Origin: Caballeronia ptereochthonis
GTDB lineage: Bacteria; Pseudomonadota; Gammaproteobacteria; Burkholderiales; Burkholderiaceae
Direction of reading: 5' to 3'
DNA length: 60,947 nt
Assembly (NCBI RefSeq): GCF_001545075.1
Contig: NZ_FCOB02000043.1
Span: forward strand, 1-60,947
The position numbers and the translations under genes were made by a program. Below, one piece after another: positions 27,442 to 34,064 of this stretch (its first letter is position 1; every line of letters begins with the position of its first letter). Below the pieces are notes generated by a model. The model was not told the DNA's origin. It ran no database searches and worked only from the letters and a program-made list of their open reading frames with translations.

Positions 27442-27466
27442 GCCCCGCCACTTGCGGGGCTTTTTG
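27442..27466 (+). terminator. rho-independent terminator after the AsmA gene
   Basis: GCCCCGC-CACTT-GCGGGGC followed by TTTTT forms a perfect 7-bp GC stem. It marks the sharp boundary between the GC-rich backbone and the AT-richer island. Confidence 0.9.
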
Positions 27467-27480
27467 CTGTGATTGGCCGA

Positions 27481-30435
27481 TCAATTCCCGCTGGCCGCGA
27501 GCAAGATCTGCGGATCATTCTGTGCAGGCGAGACGAACACGGAAGACGCTGAGCTGTCTGCTCCATAGGCTGCCATAGCGGCAATCAGATTCTGCGTCTG
27601 CGGATCAGTAGCATACGTCGAAGAGCCTGACTCTCCGGTCTCACGAACAGCGTAGAGTGGCCTTACGTTGATCTGTGGCGTAGGTATGGGATAGACGTAC
27701 ACCCCGTTTGGGTCAAAACCCGAGCTCGGTCCCGTATAGCTCGGGAGAACGGGTACGGAAGGATAGTAGCCAGAGGGCAGTGTCGTTCTTTGGATGTATG
27801 AGCCATGAACGTTGTTGTAACCGCCATAAACCCCGTTACCACTTCCATGGAAATTTATTGTTACCGCCTCAGCCAAAACATTGTTTCTGGACCCCGTCAC
27901 GACGATGGTGGTGTGAACGAAGTCTGAAACGGCGGAAGCGTCTATGTAGTTATCGTCGCCGTTAATGTAGATTATCTGATCCCGATTCACACTACTCAAC
28001 ATGATTCGACATCCTGAGGCATTGATCGTGTTGTTCACACCGTCGTTCACTAGGCTAGAGCCGGTCCCCATATTGATCGTGTTGCCGTTTCCTGCTACCG
28101 AAATGCCACAATTGCCGCCGACACCAAGCCAGTTTCCTGAGCCGGACAGCGCAAAGCTCGTATTGTCCCAAGTGTTGATTGTCGACCCTTGTGCATTGAC
28201 TACGTAGTCTGAGCCGCCTCTCAGCGCAAGGGAGCTTCCCGTCCCCAAATTGACAGCATCATTGCCACCTGAAAGGTCGAATGCTGCACCGCTTATCGTG
28301 CTGATGTTATTGCCGCTGGCATTGACCGAAATACCCGTGCCACATATACCTATTGTATTGCCGCGTCCATTTACTGTTCCCTCGGAATTGCTGACGAAAC
28401 TGACGGTAGCACCGCAATTGTCGACTACGTTGAAGGTATTGTTTATACCACTGATGGTGGTTCCAGAATTACCTGCCAGGTTGATAACATTCCGACTCCC
28501 GTGGATGTCTGTGGCAAAACCGCCCGACGAGAAATTGAACGTATTACCGGTCGCTGTCACATCGGTATGCGACGCAGTGATATAGATCCGATTACCTTCT
28601 CCGTAAACTGTTGCGTTTGCGTACTCGTTGACGAGCGCGATCATTGAATTCGACCAGGAAACGGAGTACACAACATTTCCATAACCAGAGAGCGCGAATG
28701 AAGTGTCCGCCATGGCATTGAAGTAGTTTCGGCTTGAATTGACGTAAATGCCGGAGCCGCAGATACCCACTGTATTACCATAACCGTTGACCGTTCCTCC
28801 AGCGTTGCTTGTGAAATCGATTTTGGCGCCGGAATCGTTAGCGGCGTTTAAAGTATTGTTGAAACCAAACAGAGTTGTTTTCGAATAGGCTGCGGCGTTG
28901 ATGACGTTCCAGCTACCGTAAATATCGGTCGTAAGCCCAGGTATTGAGAAGTTGAAAGTATTTCCATCTGACCTGACGCCTTCTCCTGACGCACAGATGC
29001 CGATGGTATTGCCACCTCCGTAGATTTCGGTATATGAATTCGCGGTGAAGAGGTTGACTCGCGACCCTGAGTTCGACATCAGGTTTACCATGTTTCCGTA
29101 ACCATAGATCTCGGTATAGGAGTGAGCCCCGGCGTTGACGATATTGTCGTTTCCGCAGACGCCGCTACTGAACCCATCATTCGAAGCCCAGAAGGTATTG
29201 CCCCAGCTATTGGCGACGACATTCGGCGCGTAGATGCCAACCGTATTGCCGACTCCAGTAATTGTGGTGCGAGCATCCCCGGTGAAGAGGTTGACTCGCG
29301 ACCCTGAGTTCGACATCAGGTTCACCGTGTTTCCGTAACCATAGATTTCGGTGTATGAGTGAGAGCCAGCGTTGACGATATTGTCGTTTCCGGAAACGCT
29401 GCTGCTGAGCCAATCACCCGAAGCCCAGAAGGTATTGCCCCAGCTATTGACGACAATATTCGACGCACAGAGGCCAACCGTATTGCCCACTCCGTTGACT
29501 GTTGTGCGAGCATCCGCGGTGAAGAGGTTGACTCGTGAGCCCGAGGTCGACATCAGGTTCACCGTATTCCCGTAACCATAGATTTCGGTATAGGAGTGGG
29601 TCCCGGCGTTGACGATGTTGTCGTTTCCGCAGACGCCGCTGCGGAGCCACCCATCCGCTGCCCAGAAGGTGTTGCGCCAGCTATTGACGACGACATTCGA
29701 CGCGTAGATGCCTACTGTGTTGCCGACCCCGTTCACGGTGGTCCTTGCGTTCGCGGTGTAGAGGTTCAGCCGCGAAACTGAATCTGAGACCAGATTTACA
29801 ACATTCCCGAAACCATAGAGTCCGGTATAAGACTGACCTCCGGCGTTGATTGTGTTGTCGTTTCCGCTGATGGCCGCACTCGTAGTGGATGCCGTCGAAA
29901 TCCGTGCAGCGTTCGCACTAGCCGCCGCCTGCTGCCCGGAGATGGTCAGATTTATTGCGCCATTGCCAGCGGTCGTTGTCACGACCTCATTCAGTAGTTT
30001 GCCGCCGGTATAGTTGATCAGGTCGTCTGTCTTGACTCCGTTGGTTACGGAGAAAGTGTCTGTCTGGGTGAACTGGTAGTTCGAGTTCGTGGCGCTGTAC
30101 CATTTGCTTCCACTTATCAGATCGCTCAGGGTCATGTTGAACGATCCGTCTGGGTACACACTCGTACTTATAGTTTGGACCGTCTTGCCGGTGCTGGATT
30201 GAACGATGTTGAGCAGTGAACTGTTCTTCGGGTCGGTTTGAAGGTAATAGCCATTGTTCGACTGCAGAATGACCGGTGCGTTAGTGTTTGGATAGTAGCG
30301 GCCGTAGCCGGCGTTCTGCATAACCACCGCTACTGCTGCCTCACACGCAGTGGCAAGGCCGCACGTGGCCGCAATGTTTCCGACGACTTTGCTATCCGCC
30401 CTTAGATACTGCTCAATCACGGCATTCGCGTTCAT
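27481..30435 (-). CDS. large repeat protein, possible secreted effector body
   Basis: The 984-residue product has no signal peptide or membrane segment. After a 190-residue N-terminal part come Gly/Asn-rich beta repeats (GNDNxVNxG, YGYGNTVNLM, VNGVGNTVG). Four 79-residue units are nearly identical at about 190-460, and more diverged units run to about 880. The end (NLIAAMAAYG then ILLAASGN) resembles C-termini of some secreted repeat proteins, which is weak evidence. Seven in-frame codons upstream, after a single TAA, lies the HExxH ORF, so this may be the distal part of one interrupted protein of about 1,160 residues. Lower GC and changed codon use suggest transfer. Confidence 0.7.
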   Translation of the reverse strand: MNANAVIEQYLRADSKVVGNIAATCGLATACEAAVAVVMQNAGYGRYYPNTNAPVILQSNNGYYLQTDPKNSSLLNIVQSSTGKTVQTISTSVYPDGSFNMTLSDLISGSKWYSATNSNYQFTQTDTFSVTNGVKTDDLINYTGGKLLNEVVTTTAGNGAINLTISGQQAAASANAARISTASTTSAAISGNDNTINAGGQSYTGLYGFGNVVNLVSDSVSRLNLYTANARTTVNGVGNTVGIYASNVVVNSWRNTFWAADGWLRSGVCGNDNIVNAGTHSYTEIYGYGNTVNLMSTSGSRVNLFTADARTTVNGVGNTVGLCASNIVVNSWGNTFWASGDWLSSSVSGNDNIVNAGSHSYTEIYGYGNTVNLMSNSGSRVNLFTGDARTTITGVGNTVGIYAPNVVANSWGNTFWASNDGFSSGVCGNDNIVNAGAHSYTEIYGYGNMVNLMSNSGSRVNLFTANSYTEIYGGGNTIGICASGEGVRSDGNTFNFSIPGLTTDIYGSWNVINAAAYSKTTLFGFNNTLNAANDSGAKIDFTSNAGGTVNGYGNTVGICGSGIYVNSSRNYFNAMADTSFALSGYGNVVYSVSWSNSMIALVNEYANATVYGEGNRIYITASHTDVTATGNTFNFSSGGFATDIHGSRNVINLAGNSGTTISGINNTFNVVDNCGATVSFVSNSEGTVNGRGNTIGICGTGISVNASGNNISTISGAAFDLSGGNDAVNLGTGSSLALRGGSDYVVNAQGSTINTWDNTSFALSGSGNWLGVGGNCGISVAGNGNTINMGTGSSLVNDGVNNTINASGCRIMLSSVNRDQIIYINGDDNYIDASAVSDFVHTTIVVTGSRNNVLAEAVTINFHGSGNGVYGGYNNVHGSYIQRTTLPSGYYPSVPVLPSYTGPSSGFDPNGVYVYPIPTPQINVRPLYAVRETGESGSSTYATDPQTQNLIAAMAAYGADSSASSVFVSPAQNDPQILLAASGN
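29043..29870. repeat. 237-bp tandem repeats inside the repeat protein gene
   Basis: Near-identical units start at 29043, 29280, 29517 and 29754, each exactly 237 bp (79 codons) apart; the last is more diverged and partial. Landmarks such as GTTGACGAT recur at 29134, 29371, 29608 and (as GTTGAT) 29845 with the same spacing. The high DNA identity implies recent duplication or gene conversion. Confidence 0.9.
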
Positions 30436-30453
30436 GAATCCGGTAGCCCCAGT

Positions 30454-30456
30454 TTA
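30454..30456 (-). other. in-frame TAA separating peptidase and repeat regions
   Basis: On the minus strand the codons read CCT TAA ACT GGG GCT ACC GGA TTC ATG. The upstream ORF (start 30966) and the downstream ATG (30435) are in the same frame, exactly 177 codons apart. The paralogous copy has TTT (Phe) at the matching position. This is either a nonsense mutation, a readthrough site, a base-call error, or a real boundary with reinitiation. Confidence 0.8.
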
Positions 30457-30966
30457 AGGCATCGAGGTATCCTTGTTTGCTCGGAAGAGTTCTCCTCCAG
30501 CCGCAGAAACGTTCTGGGCATTCCTAACCAGGTTTATATCGGCTTCTGACATCAGTTTGTACGCGTTGATCTCCGCGCGTGCTTCGCCGATGACGCCGTT
30601 ACCTGCCTCCAGACCGGGGTCAAAGGCGTGGCCAAGTTCATGAGCCAAGACCTGCGCAATGACATAACCTTGCGATTTCATAGACTCAGCTGGGAGATTT
30701 GGGATCGACAGCAATATTTCCTTTGATATGGGGTCAGTTCTGCCTGCCGCTGGGACGTCCACACCGTCGGCACCTGGAAGATTCAGTGACTCCTTCGACA
30801 CCATGAGTCGAGCGATTCCTAAAAAGCTATCCAGTTGTTGCGCGTACGGCGGAGACGCGTTAATTATCTTGATGAAATCCTGGTAAGACGCGCTTGTGAC
30901 TCCGCCGAGCGCGCTGGCAAGACTAGCCAAACGAGGGTCGTTTAGGTTGATGATCGTGGAAGCCAT
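30454..30966 (-). CDS. HExxH metallopeptidase-like protein, likely N-terminal part of an interrupted gene
   Basis: The 170-residue ORF contains AHELGHAFD, giving His109, Glu110 and His113. A following GEARAEINAY segment supplies Glu128/Glu132 as a possible third zinc ligand, as in gluzincins. No signal peptide was seen. TAAGGAAAAAAA before the ATG is a good ribosome-binding site. It starts 12 bp after the exported 227-residue protein. It ends at TAA in the middle of a segment (LFRANKDTSMP) whose decayed paralogue at 31.7-32.1 kb reads on (SSVPF then TGTTAF). The frame continues past the stop into the 984-residue ORF. The peptidase function is inferred from the motif. Confidence 0.7.
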   Translation of the reverse strand: MASTIINLNDPRLASLASALGGVTSASYQDFIKIINASPPYAQQLDSFLGIARLMVSKESLNLPGADGVDVPAAGRTDPISKEILLSIPNLPAESMKSQGYVIAQVLAHELGHAFDPGLEAGNGVIGEARAEINAYKLMSEADINLVRNAQNVSAAGGELFRANKDTSMP

Positions 30967-30978
30967 TTTTTTTCCTTA

Positions 30979-31662
30979 TTAGGGCAAGCGAATAACTCGT
31001 TGAAAGAAAATATCGGCGACGCAGCCACTGGCGGCATACACGATACTCAGTTTGTTGCTGTTTACTTTGTCCGTAGCGTCTCCATACAGCTCACCGAAGA
31101 TCGCACCTGCGAAGACACTTGCCTGCGGCTCTGGAGGAACCCAGCCGGGGACCATCGCGTAGACTTTCCCTCGGCCAAACACGCGGCGCACTTCCAACGC
31201 AGATAAACAGATACGATTCACATCCAATGTCATGGTCAATTTGATGATGCGGACTTTGTCAGTCCTCCCGTCGGAAAGAACTCTGTATTCGATGTTTTGT
31301 GCGACTTGGTATTTCCCGTCGGATATATCTGAGCGGTAGGCAGGTACAGGGGTGGTCGGAATGATGAGATCCAAACGATCCTTGACTGTGAATCCGAATA
31401 AGTGTGCGATCTTGGAAAAGTCCTCCAGCATCTCTAGATGCGACATAAAAGCTTGGAGATCTCTCCAGAATGCGGTTGCATTCGGCCCCATGTTCAGCTG
31501 CTCAACGATGGAGTCCCGCCCGAGAACTTGAACGACTGCTTCTGAATCACCCGCATTGGTGACGGGCTTGCCGTCTTTCGGCAAAGCTTCATCGGCCAAG
31601 CAGAGATTAGAGATAAAAAGAAAGCCTGCAAGACAAGCGATTATTTTGAAGCGTGTTGACAT
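30979..31662 (-). CDS. exported protein of unknown function, candidate immunity partner
   Basis: The 227-residue product has a signal peptide (MSTRFK, hydrophobic IIACLAGFLFISN, probable cleavage after CLA at about 24), so it should reach the periplasm. The mature part looks like one mixed alpha/beta domain with few cysteines. No family was recognised. It directly precedes the HExxH ORF by 12 bp. A paralogous N-terminal fragment sits upstream at about 32.05-32.17 kb, also next to a peptidase-like fragment. Repeated pairing suggests a functional couple, for example immunity and effector, but this is inference. Confidence 0.7.
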   Translation of the reverse strand: MSTRFKIIACLAGFLFISNLCLADEALPKDGKPVTNAGDSEAVVQVLGRDSIVEQLNMGPNATAFWRDLQAFMSHLEMLEDFSKIAHLFGFTVKDRLDLIIPTTPVPAYRSDISDGKYQVAQNIEYRVLSDGRTDKVRIIKLTMTLDVNRICLSALEVRRVFGRGKVYAMVPGWVPPEPQASVFAGAIFGELYGDATDKVNSNKLSIVYAASGCVADIFFQRVIRLP

Positions 31663-31709
31663 GAATTTATCGCAAGATAAAGTTGTTTGAATGTCTTAAA
31701 TGGTCTTTG

Positions 31710-32080
31710 TTATTGCATATCCTCCCGTCCAAGTACGCCCAGTTTCGACACCAGATCGACCCGTGCGTCATTCCATTCCGCCAGCGCCTGAACCCGCCGT
31801 TGCTTCGCATTGAATGACCGGCTTGTCACGGCATCGGCGGTGACTGGAGGAACCTGCAACGATGTGCCCGGATCGAGATCCATGTCCGAGGCGAGCATGC
31901 CTAGCGCATTGCGCGCTTCGCTCTGAGCTTTCGTCAATGCGAAGAATGCGGTGGTCCCGGTAAAGGGCACCGAACTTCCCGTGTGCGCTCGGAAGAGCGC
32001 TCCTCCAGCCGCAGAAACGTTCTGGCCATTCTTAACCAAATTGATATCGGCTTCAGACATCAGTTTGTACGCGTTGGTCA
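31710..32080 (-). pseudogene. truncated paralogue of the metallopeptidase-like protein, C-terminal part
   Basis: The minus-strand frame reads NAYKLMSEADINLVKNGQNVSAAGG, nearly identical to residues 134-158 of the 170-residue HExxH ORF. It then continues for about 90 residues that the other copy lacks (FFALTKAQSE, ALGMLASDMDLDPG, ending GREDMQ). The HExxH part is missing: upstream, the DNA joins directly to an unrelated exported-protein fragment near 32080. DNA identity to 30480-30575 is high. It is a deletion remnant of an older cassette and may or may not be expressed. Confidence 0.75.
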
Positions 32081-32172
32081 CCGCTCTTCAGCAGACTTTC
32101 TTCTGCCATGCAGCCATTCGCCAGAGCAAGAAAGCCTGCAAGACAAGCGATTCTTTTGAAGCGTGTTGACAT
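32053..32172 (-). pseudogene. N-terminal remnant of a paralogue of the exported 227-residue protein
   Basis: The frame from ATG at 32172 reads MSTRFKRIACLAGFLALANG and continues for 39 codons. It closely matches the signal peptide of the 227-residue protein, and the DNA around 32126-32176 matches 31621-31668. After AAGAGCGGTGACC it runs out of frame into the peptidase fragment and stops at 32053. The mature domain has been deleted. Confidence 0.75.
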
Positions 32173-32173
32173 G

Positions 32174-32400
32174 AATTCCTCACAACCTGCAGCGATGTGC
32201 CCGGATCGGGATTCATGCCCGAGGCGAGCATGCCTAGCGCATTCCACACTTCGCTCTGAGCTTTCGTCAACGCGAAGACCGCCTGCTCGTGCTGCGTCTG
32301 CGCCTGACGCGCGTCAGATCTTTGTCGGTGAAATGTCTCGCAACGGTTCCTGCCTGATGTTTCAACTGGGCGGCATCCGCCGCGATGCCGTGAAACCACG
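32174..32400 (-). pseudogene. third, most decayed copy of the peptidase-protein C-terminus
   Basis: The minus strand encodes FALTKAQSEVWNALGMLASG and then MNPDPGTSLQV, matching the C-terminal extension of the 31710-32080 fragment; DNA at 32183-32276 matches 31852-31943. Upstream, a reading-frame change near 32290-32310 separates it from another stretch (AWFHGIAADAAQLKHQAGTV) that may be its original N-terminal side. It abuts the exported-protein remnant, so the order peptidase-exported protein is repeated. Confidence 0.65.
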
Positions 32401-32511
32401 CGATGGCCACCGGGGATGCAAGCCCCGAATCGTCATACGACGCCGTACTGCGTTGTTTGTCTTCAGTCTTGCTGGATGTATATATGTAGGAATACTGATG
32501 CATAGCGGTCG

Positions 32512-32535
32512 AAAAAATCCCCGCAAGAAGCGGGG
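32512..32535 (-). terminator. rho-independent terminator, minus strand
   Basis: On the minus strand CCCCGC-TTCTT-GCGGGG is followed by ATTTTTT. It would end transcripts coming from higher coordinates, such as the small ORF at 32640-32771, and so insulates the island. Confidence 0.75.
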
Positions 32536-32639
32536 GGCCCGTGCCGTATCGAGACGGGCTGCCAAGCCCGTTTCTCTCACGAAACTGTGTTGAAATTGAA
32601 AGGGTACGTCAAATCATTGCAAGCAGGATTCCTGAATAG

Positions 32640-32771
32640 TCAAAGTTTGTGGCGCGTCAGACCGCGAACTTTGCCTGGACGGGACTCAAGAGCATTATCT
32701 GATTCGTCCGTCGCGGAACATGCAAAATGAGCCGCGGTCAGATTCTCGCGTTGCTGGTCGGTCAATGCCAT
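32640..32771 (-). CDS. possible small protein, 43 residues
   Basis: ATG at 32771 is preceded by CGGGAGAACAAAGCC, a good ribosome-binding site. The 43-codon frame begins MALTDQQREN and ends with a basic tail. The minus-strand terminator at 32512-32535 lies 100 bp downstream and fits a transcript from here. No family was recognised. The short length leaves real doubt that it is a gene. Confidence 0.35.
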   Translation of the reverse strand: MALTDQQRENLTAAHFACSATDESDNALESRPGKVRGLTRHKL

Positions 32772-32823
32772 GGCTTTGTTCTCCCGAAAGTCCCCTCGCG
32801 GTAGAGCGGCGGCGCACACCAAC

Positions 32824-33121
32824 GTATCCACAGTTCCTGGGGAGCCCCTTGTTGAAAACCCGCCGAAAAGTCTGCTAAATGACTGACGCTGAAGATAAAT
32901 TCACGAATGCTTCACGGCGCGTCAACGCGCGCTCGCTCTCGGCCGACTCTGCATAACTTATCCCCAGCGCACGGGGAAAGGGCTGTGGAAAACCCCTTGG
33001 CGACTCATCCAGTTTCTTGATTTCGCGCTGAAATCCTTCTGCGATGCGGATCGTGTCAGATTCATGTTCTTGGAAAGCGCTTCGAACCGACGGGCGACTT
33101 ATCCACAATTTCTGTGGATAG
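32824..33121. other. cluster of DnaA-box-like 9-mers
   Basis: A perfect TTATCCACA occurs at 33099-33107. One-mismatch versions occur at 32824-32832 (GTATCCACA), 32958-32966 (TTATCCCCA), 32984-32992 (TTTTCCACA on the minus strand) and 33113-33121 (CTATCCACA on the minus strand). The last and the perfect box face each other. The 500-bp gap 32772-33273 has no supported gene. No replication gene is nearby, so a role as origin is not claimed; a DnaA-binding or titration site is possible. Confidence 0.45.
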
Positions 33122-33273
33122 CAGTGTTGAAAAGTCGCCCGTATCCGCGTTAAGTCGTTGATGAATAAAGATTCGTATGACGTGACCCGACGGTCGCCGG
33201 AGGACTGCGCAAAGACGCGCGCGGAATTGAGCGCCCGCGTGCATCCACCCTGCGTTTCGTTCGATCCGATCCG

Positions 33274-33510
33274 TCAGATCGAAAGCCCGGACGCCCCGTT
33301 GCTGCCGAGCAGTTGCTCGACCGAATTCGCGTCCGTGTAATCCTGCTCGGGCAGTCCGTCGAAGAGCGTGATGACGTCGTTGCTCACGCCTGCCTCGCGG
33401 GCCGCGTCGACGAGCGCGTCCTTGTTGGCAGGATATCTCGCGGTGCGCAGCACCTGGGCGATCTCGTCGTCGATCGGCTCATCGTTCAAGGCGTGTTTTG
33501 CGGGCGTCAT
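33274..33510 (-). CDS. DUF2795-like small protein
   Basis: The 78-residue product begins MTPAKHALND and contains LRTARYPANKDALVDAAREAGVSNDVITLFDGLP, typical of DUF2795 proteins in which Tyr-Pro and a helical 'A(x)xxGA' segment recur. Function is unknown. The start at 33510 was chosen for family fit; the frame is open upstream but that part overlaps the next gene's region and is arginine-rich. Confidence 0.7.
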   Translation of the reverse strand: MTPAKHALNDEPIDDEIAQVLRTARYPANKDALVDAAREAGVSNDVITLFDGLPEQDYTDANSVEQLLGSNGASGLSI

Positions 33511-33556
33511 TCGAGTTCCGGGATTGATCCAGTTGGATTCGCTTGGGAGGAGGGTG

Positions 33557-33823
33557 TCAGGTCTGCACCTGGACCGGTTGGCTCGCCATGCCGTGGCTCG
33601 GCGTGCGCGACTTCGGCAGCGGCACGTGGCGCCAGCGCGCGTGATCGAGGTCCTGCGCCGCGATTTCCGGTGCGGGCGGTGCCACGGGCGGCGCATTCAC
33701 GCGCAACGCGGCGCGCATCGCGGCGGCGGCGGCGGTGGATTCGTCCGTCGAGCTCGTGTGCAGCGGCGCCGCATAGCACGAGACCGAAACCAGGGCCATC
33801 GACAACAACGTTGAGGTCTTCAT
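33557..33823 (-). CDS. small exported protein, unknown function
   Basis: The 88-residue product has an N-terminal signal peptide (MKTSTLLSMALVSVSCYA, cleavage probably after CYA at 18). An Ala-rich segment and a Pro/Ala stretch (VNAPPVAPPAPEIAA) follow. ATG at 33823 is preceded by GAGGAGGGGTTGCCC, a strong ribosome-binding site. No family was recognised. Confidence 0.6.
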   Translation of the reverse strand: MKTSTLLSMALVSVSCYAAPLHTSSTDESTAAAAAMRAALRVNAPPVAPPAPEIAAQDLDHARWRHVPLPKSRTPSHGMASQPVQVQT

Positions 33824-34064
33824 CGGGCAACCCCTCCTCACGTAAGCGGCGAGAAAGCACCAGGCAAAATTCAAGCAAAGCCTATGCCGATGTGCATTTC
33901 ACGCGCTCGCCGTGCGCGCAGACCGTTTGACCGGCTCGCACACGGGGCGCGACGAGTGGGCGTCGCGCGGACATACTTCGAGTGAATTGTGAAGTTGATC
34001 CGACCTGCGCGAAATGCACGCGCATGCTTCGCTGCGCGCCGCGAAATTGCACGGCCGCGCAGTT

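Noticed and set aside
28001..28585. Plus-strand ORFs inside the island
   Set aside because: They are antisense to the 984-residue repeat gene, have no ribosome-binding sites and no recognisable product.
29043..29870. CRISPR-like periodic repeats
   Set aside because: The unit is 237 bp and coding throughout, without alternating short repeats and unique spacers.
32824..33121. Replication origin
   Set aside because: DnaA-like boxes are present, but no dnaA, rep, parAB or clear AT-rich unwinding region is nearby, so only the box cluster is reported.
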